A stretch of DNA of 64,000 nt from Rugalucina vietnamica (GCA_964017185.1 OZ024876.1:10541726-10605725), one strand, 5' to 3'. Positions 36,266 through 47,839 are shown, numbered from the stretch's first letter. Numbers and translations: made by a program. The notes: generated by a model from the sequence alone, not told the origin.

Positions 36266-36697
36266 AAAGAGGTACAAGTGGGCAATGATGAGAAAAAGGC
36301 GCAATCAGAAAGAAATTCCCACTCCAAAAACCGAAGTGGCAAAAAACTAGAGTGACAATTAGATACTTGTACGAAGAAAACATATTGTAAGCCGAGTGAG
36401 CAGCTCAGCTATTTCCCAACAGCACAAAAATTCAACACCAGGACATAAAACAATAAGAACCACAACAGAAGTATCGCCTTGGAACGATCATTAATATAAA
36501 ATTACTGGCTCGCTTAAACTAGTTTTACACGGCCATAACCTCACCCTCAGCTTCTATAGTGGTTCAAAACATAAAGTTAGTTGTTCTGTCCTCGTGGTGA
36601 ATCACTAATAGTCAATGAATCATCAAGGACAAACAAATAAATCATGATAACCACCATGCTGAATCAAAAACGAGGACTCAAAGATTCAGTAAGCTGC
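36266..36697 (-). mobile_element. Penelope-like 3' region, inverted (copy l)
   Basis: Second copy of the 23702-24120 segment, from terminus to agattcagtaagctgccc, tail to tail with copy k. Part of the duplicated block. Confidence 0.7.
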
Positions 36698-37745
36698 CCA
36701 ATATACACCAATAAACTTGTTTGACTACTGAAGGTCATATACATGTACATAACCCCAGGACAGGGTCAGAATACCCCCTGTGGCTAATTTCTTTTTCAAA
36801 TTCATAACTTGCCCATTTTCTGGAAGTTTTTCCCTTCAGTGTCAGTTTAACAGTTTTCTGCATATGTGACCTATGTTGACCTTGCCGTAAAATCTGTCAA
36901 GGTCATCACAGGATCATGATGTATACACACATTGTAGTACTCTAGTCTAAATTGCTACATATCAATTTTTGTTGCAACATGTTCAGCAGCTCCTGCGAAA
37001 AAAAAAAAAAGATTTTTGAAGGGTTTCACCATATTTGGGCATGGAGGCCATCTTAGTCATCTGACTTGCTTTATTAATAATCACATATCGGAATTCTTCA
37101 GGGAGCCTTTGAAAGTGTTTTTGTAGCGTTTCTTCTGGCCACTTTGAGAGCACTTTCCCTCCTGTAATGTTCCATAGAAAACTTTCTTTGGAAGTCATTA
37201 GTCATTCTTAAGACATGGCTATTCCATGCCACTGCGCTAGCTCTAGGACTGTATGCATGTTTTGCATTCCTGCCTTCTTCAGGACATCTGTGTCTGAAAT
37301 ATTGTCTTGCCACTCCACTTCTAACAGCTTTCTCAAACAGCGTAAGTGGAAATGGTTAAGTTTCTTTGCATGACGTTAATATACTGTCAAGGTCTCATAT
37401 GAAAAAAAAAACAGGGTTGGCAGTACCACAGTCTTGTAGACTTTCAGCTTGGTGTCAATCTCCCAAACACTTGCAAATAGTCTTCCGAATGCCACACTGT
37501 CTTTATCAATATGAACTGCTTTAGAAAGAGAGCTTCCCAGGTAGATGAAATCAATAACTTTCATTTTTTGCCCATTCATAGTGATAGTTCGTTTATTTAT
37601 TGTTTTCTAGGTGCTGTTCTGTCTTTTTTGTGATGATTGTAAGATCATAGTTATCACATGATTGTGAGAATTGATCCATGGCCATTTGCATATTTGTCTC
37701 TGTGCTGGTATTTTTATAGTGATAATTTCAAGTTGGTTGCACCAT
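36698..37745 (-). pseudogene. LINE ORF2 C-terminal remnant, second copy
   Basis: Same content and order as 24121-25225. Minus frames at 37376-37579 (MxVIDFIYLGSSLSKAVHID), 37098-37313 and 36983-37198 are remnants of one gene now split by frameshifts. Relative to the first copy it lacks some internal stretches, so the two blocks have diverged since duplication. Confidence 0.6.
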
Positions 37746-37815
37746 TTCCTGATCATTGCTTACTTTTACCTCTGTAGAAAGGTACAAGTAGGCAACGATC
37801 AGGAAAAGGCGCAAT
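37745..37815. repeat. Two Penelope-like termini back to back, second copy
   Basis: tttcctgatcattgcttac, then ggtacaagtaggcaacgatc, eight bases apart and inverted. Equivalent to 25204-25280. Confidence 0.6.
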
Positions 37816-37989
37816 AATTGAAGCCCAGTATTTTATCTTTACATTTCCATTCTTGTGCATATATTTCCAAACATTGCGATAATTCATTTCTGTTTTTAGC
37901 CCGACTGCACGAAGTGCATAGAGCTATTGCAGTCACCCCGGTCGTCCACGTTCCCGTTCCCGTGTGCGTTCCCGTTCCCGTTCCCGTGC

Positions 37990-38429
37990 GCGTCACACTT
38001 GCGTTAAAGTTTTCTAGAAGTCCATATCTTGACAACCACTCATCAGAAAGCATTCATACTTGGACCATAGATACCCTGTAGGGTTAGCTTTCATTCCATG
38101 GCATCGGGCCCCTGGGTCCAGGCCAGGGGGTGGGGCTGGAGATTAAAATCTAGAACACCTTCAAAAGTGGCAATTCTTGTGTTAACGTTTTCTAGAAGTA
38201 CATATCTTGACAACACTCATCAGAAAGCATTGATACTTGGGCCATTGACACCCTGTAGGGTCGGCTTTCATTCCATGGCATCAGATCCCTGGGTCCATGC
38301 CAGGGGGTGGGGCTAGAGGTTAAAATCTAGAACACCATTAATAATAATGGCTTTTCTGTGATATAGTTTTCTAGAAGTCTATATCTTGAAAACTTTTTAT
38401 CAGAGGGCTTTCATACTCAGACCATAGGT
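37990..38429. repeat. ~180-bp tandem array (array 1, left part)
   Basis: Units begin gttttctagaagtccatatc (about 38007, 38185, 38366) and contain accctgtagggt and ggcatcgg.ccctgggtcc. The third unit is cut by the hAT insertion at 38429 and resumes at 43231, reaching to about 43500. Confidence 0.8.
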
Positions 38430-38960
38430 CAGGGCTGGAGTCAAATACTTTCAAAAGTATTCAAATACATTACAGTTACTTTCAGTGATGAATGATTACA
38501 ATTACATTACAATTACCAGACCATAAGAAAAGTAATGATTACAATTACAATTATTTAGAAAAGTAATGATTACAATTACAATTACTTTTCAAATAGAATG
38601 TTGAACGAGAACAGACGCTGGCTCATGGGTTTTCTATAATCTCATCCTGTGAGCTTTCAGCTAGGGTGAGCTATTACAGTAGTGCTGTTATAATATTGGT
38701 TTTCAAAACCATACAAAGTATGTACATGATTAAAAGTGTAGTGCTGTAGATAAAAATGACCAATAACTAGCTATGCTTTTATTGAACTTCTTATAAATGT
38801 TTAAAACTATATACAAATACACACTATCCCACTATCCACAGGCCATTCACAATTTCAGATGTATACATGTAAATTTGAGTTTAAAAGTTGCAAAGTCTAG
38901 AAGACTGTTAAGTCACTTGCCAATGCTCACTCAGCTTCATGTTTGATCACTGATCAATGA

Positions 38961-41900
38961 TCAGACCTTGTCATTTTTTCGAACATGGTTACATTTTATC
39001 ATCATTAGTTTTTCAAATGTTTCATCTTTGAGTGAACATCTTTCAGGCCTAAAAACCTTGCCTGCTATGCTGAACAACCGTTCTACGGGAGCAGATGTTG
39101 CTGGTATTGCTAAAAGCTTATTTGCCAGTCTAGCTAATGTAGGGTACTGGATATGGTTAATTTTCCAATAATCTAGAGGGTCACTGTCCATTTCTTCGCA
39201 TGGTTCCTGTAAATATGAATCAAGTTCATTCACTGCTCCTGAAATATTACGTTTTCTTGGAGTTCTAGGCACAGGGCTCATGAAGTCAAAGAAGTCATCT
39301 GTTTTTTGTTTCTTTTTAGGGGGTGGACTCAAAGCTTCATCCTCTTGTACTGACACTGATTGGAGATTTTTACGCACAAGTGATTCAACATGGTCAATTT
39401 TATCGCTTTCACACCATCGAAGCTTGAATCTAGCATCTAGAACAGCTGCAACAACGTAAGACTCTTCTTGTTCATATTGGGAGAGTCTCTCATTGATAGA
39501 GCGCTTAAAGGTGGATACCATTTTGTTATTGAATGTTGATGAAATATGTTGCATTTGGTGTTTTAGACCAATTGTTACTGGAACAGTCAGACTTGCACTG
39601 ACATTGTTTTCTTTTTGCACAAGAACTGTTACATGTTCAAATGGGCCTAATATTGTGCATAGCTCACTCAATAATTTTCTTTCATATGTAGAAAGTTTGA
39701 AATTGCACTCTATGCTGTTCAGTTTTTCTTCTGGAACATTTAAGATTGATTGAATCATGTACAGTTGTGAGTTCCAGCGTGTGGCATTTGATGCCTGTAG
39801 TTTTTTCTCATCTTCAAGTATTTCACTGGCATTAACTGATTTCCGCACAAAATTTACAATGTTTGAGGCTTTCGCAATAACAGTCTTTAAATGCTGACCT
39901 GCTTCATTTTAGTTGGTTGGGGCCGGAGCTTCTTGTCTGTTGCTTGGCCCACCGGGGTCCAACTGGTGTTTTTCTTTTGCTCCGGAGTTAGTAGGTTATT
40001 CGGCGCCCAGGGATCTCCATCGTCGGGCAGCTTACTCAATCTGTGAGTCCTGGTTTTTGATTCATCAGGATGTTTATCATGATTTATTTGTTTGTTCTTG
40101 ATGATTCATTGACTAGTTAGAGATTCACCACGAGGGCCGAAGAACTAACTAAATGTTGTGAACCACTGCAGAAGCTGAGGGTGAGGTTAGGTACCTGTAA
40201 AACCGGTTTAAGCCCCCCAGTTATTTTATAACTGACCGTACCAAGGCGGTACTGCTGTTCTGGTTCACACTTATCAAAGTTATTCCAATTACGAGTTTCA
40301 TGTTGCATGGCTTTGTGACCGCCCGAATATAATGGCTGTTCACTTAGCGCTCTGCATTTACTTGTTCTGTCCAAGCTAGCACTGTGACCACCTAATACCT
40401 CCAATAGCTGCTCACTCTGCTTTCCGTTATTCATGTTAAACGTTGGTATCTATGTTTAGTATTTTCTTAATATGATTTCTTATTTCTTGTTTATCACTGA
40501 ACCACTACAGAAGCTGAGGGTGAGGATAGGTACCTGTAAAACCGGTTTAAGCCCGCCAGTAACTTTGTGTTACTGATCGTTCCAAGTCGATACTTCTGTA
40601 GTGGTTCTTTTTGTTTTATGTCTTGGTGTTTAAAATTTTTTGTGCTGTTGGCGCCTTATGTATGTTTTCATATTTTTAGTTAAGTTAAGGTAACTGAGTG
40701 GCCACCTATTGGGAAAATAGCTGCTCATTCGGCTTACGATATGTTTCATGGTATAAGTACCTGATTGTTAGTTTGGTTTTTTCCCACCTCGGTTTTTGGA
40801 GTGGGAATCTTTTTCTGATTGCGCCTTTTCCTGATCTTTGCTTACTTGTACCTTCCTTTAGGCCATCCCTTACCACCAACTGCAAACTATGCGCATAACA
40901 ACGATAATGCTTTGGTAAACAGTCAAATTCATCTGTGCTATCAGAATCTTCCATACTGATGTCATTTTTTTCATCATTGGAATCATCATCATCATCATCG
41001 TCACCGTCAGTGCGTTTTTCCTCAGTGAATCCAGGAAGGCTGAAATCAAAGGCCTTTACCATGTTCGAAGCATTGTCACTTATTACACCTTCAATTTTCT
41101 CTGCAATGTCAAAGCAAGCAATTGTCTCTTCATAAACCTGTCTAATGTTTTCTGAAGTGTTCTTGCCTTTAAACCTCTTGCAAGCAATCATAACGGATTG
41201 CATTGTCCAGTCAACGATATAGTGGCCTGTGATTCCCAAAAATCCCTTCATCTGCCTGTTTGACCACATGTCAATTGTTAGGCATACACTCTGTGCCTTT
41301 TTAAGGCGTAGTTTTAGGTTGCTTTGGATTTCAGAGGACTTTTCATGTAGTAGTTTTTTGTTAAATGTGACCTACTTGGCACTTGGAATCTTGGATTAAG
41401 TTGTTCACAGAGATTACGGAAATTAGTACTTTCAACAACAGACAGGGGCATAAGATCTCCAGCAATGAACAGTACTAGGGCATCAGTCAGCTGAATTTGT
41501 CTTTGGTCATTTTGTGAATACTTTGGTTTAGTTTCGACATAGTCATCAATACTCGACTGTTTTATTTGACCCTCAGTAGTATTCTTATGTCTGAGTGACA
41601 GGTACACATCTCTGTGCATTCTCTGAAAGAAAAAAAAAAAAGACTCTGATACTGTTTTCTGCCACATGGACATTTAGGCAAGTTGGTATTTATCTATTTA
41701 TATCAGACAGAGAAAGAAGAAAATACAAGACAGACAAAAAAATTCTATAATTCTCCACTGTAAAATTATACTTATTAAATTGCATTGCTCATTAATGAAC
41801 ATTAAAATGTGTGCAAGTAAATGCACTGATATCCATCACTGTGATATTCTATTTTTCAAATACTGACTATGTCCCAACCAAAGCCTGATAATCAAAAATT

Positions 41901-42038
41901 TACCTTCATGTGTGTTAAAAAGTTTGATGTGGAATCTGTCCTCCCTGATATCCATGACGCACAGTGCTTGCATTTGGCTTTAACATTTCCAGTTGTGTCA
42001 GGAGGGATTTCAAAATGGCTTAAAACTGGTGCAGCCAT
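38961..42038 (-). pseudogene. hAT transposase with BED zinc finger; split by Penelope DNA and frameshifted
   Basis: Exon 1 (42038-41904) encodes 45 residues with a BED-type finger start (KCKHCASW, then NFLTHMK). A donor gtaaat follows, and a 281-bp intron ends in tttctttcag. Exon 2 starts at 41622 in phase with RMHRDVYLSL. Then come LTIDMWSN (first catalytic Asp region), ISDNASNM (second Asp region), an Asp-rich stretch, and HYRCYAHSLQL. The C-terminal hATC dimerisation domain, PATSAPVERLFSIAG, lies at 38961-39905. Two lesions are visible: a one-base loss in an A run at about 41350, and a 952-bp Penelope-derived insertion at 39903-40854. The protein would bind its own transposon ends in the nucleus and cut and paste them. 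It is dead here. Confidence 0.88.
39903..40854 (+). mobile_element. Penelope-like 3' DNA inserted in the hAT gene
   Basis: Two partial 3' regions in tandem. 39903-40440 starts at ttcattttagttggttgg and continues into a diverged subfamily; its module hairpins are cagttat/ataactg and accg/cggt. 40490-40854 is a standard module plus terminus ending tacttgtacctt. hAT codons flank it directly on both sides, so the orientation and site are clear; a target duplication is not. Confidence 0.8.
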
Positions 42039-42949
42039 TTCAAATTGAGCGGAATGAGTGCCTTGATACAAATTAATATTCGCATCTCACTATAGCAGAT
42101 AAACTGTTATTTAGAAACTAGCCATTTCACAAGAAAATCCATTTGTCATAATTGTGACAAAGCTCAATGGTATTTACTAACAACAGGTAGCAATTTGGAT
42201 GCCCACAGGTACTTTTCACATGAGCTGACTATTTTAATCTGTAACAAAAGATTTTTACACCTTTGTGATGTAAGGCAAGGCACAGAAAAATGTCATTTTA
42301 ACCATGAAATCTTGTCTAGTTTTGCTCTTGATTTTTGTAATCTCTATAACCTGTAGATCATTTGGGTTCTAACTTCAGAACTGCATAAGTCATTCATCAT
42401 GCAGAACATTCAAATGCTAATTTTGAGATTCAGGTTAAAAACAAACAGATAAGAACACATTTTTAATGCTCTGGCCGGCTTAATGAATTTACCTGTGAAA
42501 TCAGCTATGCATGAAGGCATGAGTAGAACTAATCATTGTTTGTCCAATTTCTTTAAACCCCCAAGCAAATGAAGGGGAAATTTCTATGAGCTGTCAGTGT
42601 TAACTATACTGAGGCAAAAATACAGCATCATCTTCCAGAATTTCCTAGTAGGATTAATTTATTTATTTTTATTATTCTTTTCTAATGCACGCTGGCATCT
42701 AAAACATCTGATTTCGGCAAGTGACAAAATGTTTTAAATTTGTTTTTATTGAATATCATTGTAACTAAGTCTTAATAGCGACTACCTTGTTGGGAATGGG
42801 AAAGATTTCTAAAATTCATTTTGCTCCTTGTGCATGTTTTAATTTTTTGTGATGTTTTCTGATCTTTGTTGTGAATGTCTGTGTTGGGATTTTAAATATT
42901 TGATTGTACCTGTGCCTTCATGCTTGGTTTACTTATCTTTTGTTAATCA

Positions 42950-43032
42950 AGTTTCACTATCTGTACCACTTAGTTTCTAGTTGTGGCTCAACTTTCACTA
43001 TCTGTACCATTTAGTTTCTAGTTGTGGCTTAA
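42950..43032. repeat. 52-bp direct repeat inside hAT
   Basis: tttcactatctgtaccactt...gttgtggctcaa occurs twice in tandem with few differences. Confidence 0.7.
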
Positions 43033-43599
43033 TTTGCAGAGGGAAAAGTGAAATGTATTTGAAAGTATTTGAAAGTAATTATAATTACAACTGAGAAAAT
43101 TTTCAGTAATTGTAATCATTACATTACATGTATTTGAGCCAATTCATGATTACAATTACTTGTGATTACTTTGAAAATTGTATTTAATTACAGTTGATTA
43201 CAATTACTGATTACAATTACTACAGCCCTGCCATAGGTACCCTGTAGGGTTGAGTTTCATTTCATGGCATCGGATCTCTGGGTCCATGCCTGGGGGGGGG
43301 GGGGGTTGGGCTGGAGGTTAAAAACTAGAACACTGTAAAAAATAGATGTACTGCTGTGTAACTTTTACAAGGAGTCCATATTTTGACAACAACTTGTCAT
43401 AAAGCATTCATACTTCATACACTTTAGGTTCCATGACATCGGACCTCTGGGTCGGAGTCAGGGGGGAGGGGCTAGAGGTCAAAATCTAGAACTCCCCGAA
43501 TTTTTTTTTCTTTTTATTTCTTAATAGAAACAACTTAGGAAGATGGTTAGTCATTCATCTTTTGACTTTGTGACACTGACTTATGTGTCATGACGGTAA

Positions 43600-44790
43600 G
43601 GGTCGTTTGACCTACTTTCCATGGTTCAGTGATTTCGCCTTATATCTTGACACTCAATTAGTATATTTTCTTACTTCTTTCAGATTATGAGTGAGTACGA
43701 CCAGGGTTTTGACCCCAATATACTTATAGGTCACTGTGACCTAATTTCACGGTTCAGTGATTTTGTCTTATATCTCGACACTCAATTAGTATATTTTCAT
43801 TCTTTTTTCAGATTATGAGTGAGTATGAATGACCAGACCTTTGACCCCAATATACTTATAGGTCACTGTGACCTAATTTCACGGTTCATTGATTTTGCCT
43901 TATATCTTGGTACTCAAATTGTTTATGAACAAACTTCTTTCAAAGTATATTTGCGTATGACAAGACCTTTGACCCTGAAGTAGTCCTAGGTCACTGTGAC
44001 CTAATTTCACGGTTCAGTGATTTTGCCTTATATCTTGACACTCAATTAGTATATTTTCATACTTTTTTCAGATTATGAGTGAGTATGACCAGACCTTGGA
44101 CCCCAATATACTTATAGGTCACTGTGACCTAATTTCACGGCTCATTGACTTTGCCTTATATCTGAGCACTCAAGCGGTTTATGAACATACTTCTTTCACA
44201 CTATGTTTGCCTATGACAAGACCTTTGACCCTAAAGTAGTCCTAGGTCAATATGACCTTATTTCACGGTTCAGTGATTTTCCTTTATATCTCGGCACTCA
44301 ATTGGTATATGGACATACTTCTTTCAAGATATGTATGTGTATGAGAAGACCTTTGACCGTAAAGTATTCCTGGGTCACTGTGACCTAATTTCATGGTTCA
44401 GTGATTTTGCCTTATATCTCGACACTCAGTTGGTATTTTTTCATACTTCTTTCTGATTATGAATGAGTATGACCAGACCTTTAACCCAAGCATACTTATC
44501 GGTCACAATGACCTAATTTCATGGTTCAGTGATTTTGCTTTATATCTCAACACTGAATGGGTATATGATCATATTTCTTTCACATTATGAGTAACTATCA
44601 CTAGACCTTTGACCCTGAAATACTTATAGGTTAGTGTGACCTTATTTCACGGTTCAGTGATTTTGCATTGTGTCTTGGCGTATATGAACACACTTCTTTC
44701 ACAATATGAGTGAGACCTCTAAATCTTAGGTAGTTATAGTTAACTTTCATAGTTCAGTGGTTTTGCCTTATTGCATCAAGGCAAAAAGAT
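43600..44790. repeat. ~128-bp tandem array (array 2), about 9-10 units
   Basis: Units contain ggtcactgtgacctaatttc, acggttcagtgattttgcct, tatatcttgacactcaa and gaccagacctttgacccc, repeating near 43623, 43750, 43882, 44012, 44142, 44267, 44397, 44525, 44660 and 44750. Alternating variants (attagtatattttca versus tttatgaacatac) suggest a two-unit higher-order pattern. Short frames within it (for example 44203-44388) are by-products. Confidence 0.85.
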
Positions 44791-45143
44791 GTATGAGCAT
44801 AATGCTTTGGGTTACTGGTCGGGTTTGGCCTTATGTTTGACAAAGGTCAGAAGCAGTCGAGCACGCTGTCCTGCGACAGCTCTTATCTAATTTGCTTTAC
44901 TGCATTGGTTATCTCGCCGTTACATATCTATACCACATATACACTCAGCGGCCATAAATGAGCTCCCGCGGTGAAAAAATGCAAGTTTGTTTAGTCAATT
45001 TTTGGGTTTAAAAATTAATTACAATTGTATCTTAAAACTTATCTTCTCTTCTTACATACCATTGTAAAGCAAAATTACTTTTTGACCATAACTTTGGTTT
45101 TGAATTCTTCGCTGGTTGCTAGGCAATTTAAGAATATGACTTA

Positions 45144-45399
45144 TTTTTTTTTTTTTTTTTTTTTTTTGATTCAGTTTAACGTCCCTTTCAAGATTATTTC
45201 AGCTCATATTAGACTGGCCAATCAGTAGGTGGGGCGAAAACGGGAGAACCCCGGAAAAATCACCTGGCACACCCGCAAGCAGAACTTGGCTTGTCTCACA
45301 TGTGGCCAGAGCGGGGCTCGAACCCACACCAGACACAGCGGTGAGATGATCGAGTGATTAAGAAACAGCGCTCTTAACCGCTCGGCCACGGGGGCCGCC
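45144..45399 (-). mobile_element. tRNA-Leu/Ser-like SINE with poly(A) tail and 6-bp target duplication
   Basis: Flanked by gactta at 45138-45143 and 45400-45405. On the minus strand: gtggccgagcggttaagag (box A) and gggttcgagccccg (box B), a ~150-bp body, and an A tail seen as ~25 T at 45144. Length 256 bp. It is not a tRNA gene: the head is continuous with a body and tail, and the element is bounded by a target duplication. Confidence 0.85.
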
Positions 45400-45496
45400 G
45401 ACTTAAAAATGGATACCTGTTCAACTTAATGGTTGCCATGGTAATATACATGTAGTCAATTTACTAATGAGAGTTAAAATTTTATGTATTAAAGTG

Positions 45497-45537
45497 TGAT
45501 TATGCGCCTTTTCCTGGTCGTTGCCTACTTGTACATT
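45497..45537 (+). repeat. Solo Penelope-like terminus
   Basis: Only gcgccttttcctggtcgttg and the following cctacttgtac are present. The bases on either side are not Penelope. Confidence 0.65.
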
Positions 45538-46689
45538 TTTATATAGAAATATGTTTGAACTTGATGGAACTGGGCAAAAACAGCCTTTTAAACTTTAAGG
45601 TTGGTTATTGACAAGCAAAAATCACAAAATTAACATGAGAGTCAATGGGAGTGTCAGTGTTCTCAGAATTTCTGCGGCAATTAAACTAGTGTCATTTTAA
45701 AATTCGTTATTTTAAAACATTCAAATGACTTTTACATAACAGCCTAACATCATGCCCTTTATTTCACAAAATACCAGGTGATAATGTTCCCCACTGTTAC
45801 CATAGCAATCACAAACAGCAGACTGATGCTCCATTTTGGATAGTGTTCTAAAATTGCTTAGCAACCAATTCGTTTCTTTAAAATCTTGCATTTTTCCACT
45901 TTGGGAACTCATATATGGCCACTGAGTGTAATAACACCATCGTCAATACGTTAATACATGTAAGCGCTATGGTCTTTTTTGTATACTTGAAGAAAAAATA
46001 AATAAAAGTTTCAAAACTTTAAACTTCATTACTTCGGTTACACAGAAAGCTCATGGAACTTAAATACGCGATTTTGAAGGCGCGGATGTCGGCCTTATGT
46101 TATGATGCCACAAAATATATAATGTTTAAACACTACCAGTTTCATAGACAGTCAGTTAAAACTTATTTATCGTTTACACCAGTAATCTTACGAGAGGTCC
46201 TGTGGCCTTGGACGGCTATCCTTCTAGGAGTTTGCTAGTTCTCTACACAAAGATTTAGCTGGGCAGGGGGAACTCATTAGTTTTGGTCGACAGTACTCCT
46301 AGGAGTTTACAGGTCTCTAAGCAAAACCTAAAAAAGTAGATATGGAGCTCTTCAGTTGAGGCCAGCAATTCATCTAGGAAAAGGTTATTTCAAAATAAAA
46401 CCTGTGTGTCTGGATATGCCTAGTCCAGATATGCAAAGACTGTTTCGGTAGACGGAGCGGAAGAAATCATCTGATTCAGCGGTTCGGAAAGCGATACAGC
46501 AACATGTTGTGGAACACGCAGATCGTGACAAGACACTAAAGATGTTACGGTCATCCACTGTATCCAAACCCAACTCCAGACGTCTTGACCTGTGTCTTAC
46601 CTCTGTGCACAGTTTGGTGAGAACGAGCGAGTGAGGTTGACGCTGCGACCTCTTCCTTGCTAAAATACAATTTCATAGCGCACGCCATC

Positions 46690-47530
46690 TTATTTCTCAA
46701 CACACAAGCACTTGCATAGATAACTATGATCTCACAATCAGCACAAAAAAGACAAAGGTTGTACACCGACGAGCACCTGAAAACTGTACAATGAACCAAC
46801 CATCACTGTGAATGGAAAAAAACTGAAAGTGGTTGATAAAGTCACTTACCTGGGAAGCACTCTCTCCAGAGCAGTGCACATTGATGGTGAGGTCACAGCC
46901 AGAATCGCAAAAGGTAGTGTGACAAATGTGTGGGAGCGAAATAAAATGGAATCAAGCTTGACACTAAGCTGAAAGTATACAAGGCACGGAGGTCCTGAAC
47001 AGTATATCCGCGTCATGCAAACAGACGTAACCATTTCCACTTACGCTATTTGAGAAAGTTATTAAAATCAAGTGGCATGACAAGATTCTAGACACGGATG
47101 TCCTGAAGAAAGCAGGGATGCGAAGCATACATACTGTCTTAAAGCTAGCACATCTAAGGTGGACTGGACATATTATAAATATGCCTGATGAGCGACTTCA
47201 AAGAGTCTTCTATGGAGAACTACAGGAGGGAAAGCGCTTTCAAGGTGGCCAGAAGAAACGCTACAACCTCTCTGAAGGCTTTCGACAAACCAATGGGGTC
47301 TTGGGAACAGACTGCACAGGAGCAATCAAAGTGGCGAGGTCTCATCAACAAAGGAGCAGCTCTATATGAAATAAAGAGAATCTGTGAAGTTGAAAGAAAG
47401 CACAGAGAACGCAAATTAAAGTCAATACCAGTGGGCCACCATCTGTTTCTATGACATTGACTTACTCTACTTGCAACCGACAGTTTAGACCTATAACTGG
47501 CCTAGTCAGCCATCAAAGACCTCACCAACA
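46690..47530 (+). pseudogene. LINE ORF2 C-terminal remnant (+)
   Basis: Pieces in several frames run in order: ISTKKTKVVHR; ITVNGKKLKVV; YLGSTLSRAVHIDGEV; a region like WxDKIxDTDVLKKAGM; LRWTGHIINMPDERL; YGELQEGKRFQGGQKKRY; and a C-terminal SHQRPHQHT-like zinc-finger tail. This is the palm/thumb end of a non-LTR retrotransposon RT. At least four frameshifts; dead. Confidence 0.7.
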
Positions 47531-47657
47531 CACACGAACCTAGTCAAGAAATAATGATGATCTTTCTGATTAGTGAGAGACGAACGACCACTTCCGTGGT
47601 GCCAAAGTACTGGTTAATATCCAGGAAGCCGTGGCTCATTTCTGACAGGACTGAATA

Positions 47658-47839
47658 TGAGCCGCCGCATGGGACTGCGAAGCTGATCAGCGCCTTTGTT
47701 TTCGCTAGACGGATAGTACAATGCCTCTACTTTCTAAATCCAAATTTCCAGCCTCTAACCATCTTCTGTGACTGTACAGCCCGGTTTGTGTAGGACCTGG
47801 TCGGAACCCAAATTGTTGGTTTTTCCACGCACAGGCTCA
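47658..47839. mobile_element. Family G MITE, left half deleted
   Basis: Left end tgagccgccgcatggg joins directly to the palindrome half actgcgaagctgatcagcgc. The right half is complete to ttttccacgcacaggctca. A stretch upstream (tactggttaatatccaggaa) resembles the SINE-like body at 7705. Confidence 0.65.

Larger units (their letters stand above)
38430..43230 (-). mobile_element. hAT DNA transposon, complete ends, 8-bp target duplication
   Basis: Begins cagggctggagt and ends actacagccctg (inverted, one mismatch in 12). It is flanked by ccataggt at 38422-38429 and 43231-43238, the 8-bp duplication expected for hAT. Subterminal regions on both sides are rich in gattacaatta repeats, probable transposase sites. 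It carries a minus-strand transposase gene that is now broken. Removing it restores the third unit of array 1. Confidence 0.92.
37896..44886 (+). mobile_element. HINE/Helentron-like non-autonomous element carrying minisatellites and a hAT transposon
   Basis: Defined by comparison with the unoccupied site at 25365. It starts agcccgactgcacgaagtgc, where gactgc...gcagtc can pair, and ends gctgtcctgcgacagctctt, a 6-bp-stem hairpin six bases from the end. agagct near the start and agctct near the end are mirror sequences. There is no simple TIR and no obvious target duplication. The interior has two different tandem arrays. Without the 4801-bp hAT the element is about 2.2 kb. A terminal hairpin, subterminal mirror repeats and a minisatellite core fit HINE elements; no Rep/helicase gene is present. 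Confidence 0.6.
44940..45934. mobile_element. Foldback/TIR element, CACTCAG ends, TA flanks
   Basis: The left end cactcagcggccataaatga and the right end, reading cactcagtggccatatatga on the minus strand, are inverted. Homology extends through ggttgctaggcaattt to ggttgccatggtaat, so the arms are over 150 bp without insertions. TA flanks both ends. The left arm carries a SINE; a bare Penelope terminus sits at 45497. No transposase frame. Confidence 0.6.

Noticed and set aside
37799-38316. Overlapping frames with Val-Pro or Thr-Gly repeats
   Set aside because: Translations of the gttcccgtt-type simple repeat at the start of the HINE-like element and of its 180-bp units.
38968-41135. Plus-strand frames opposite the hAT gene (38968-39171, 39493-39753, 40935-41135)
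   Set aside because: Antisense shadows of the transposase; the Ser-rich run reflects its Asp codons.
45300-45399. Possible tRNA-Leu/Ser gene
   Set aside because: Continuous with a SINE body and A tail and bounded by a target duplication.
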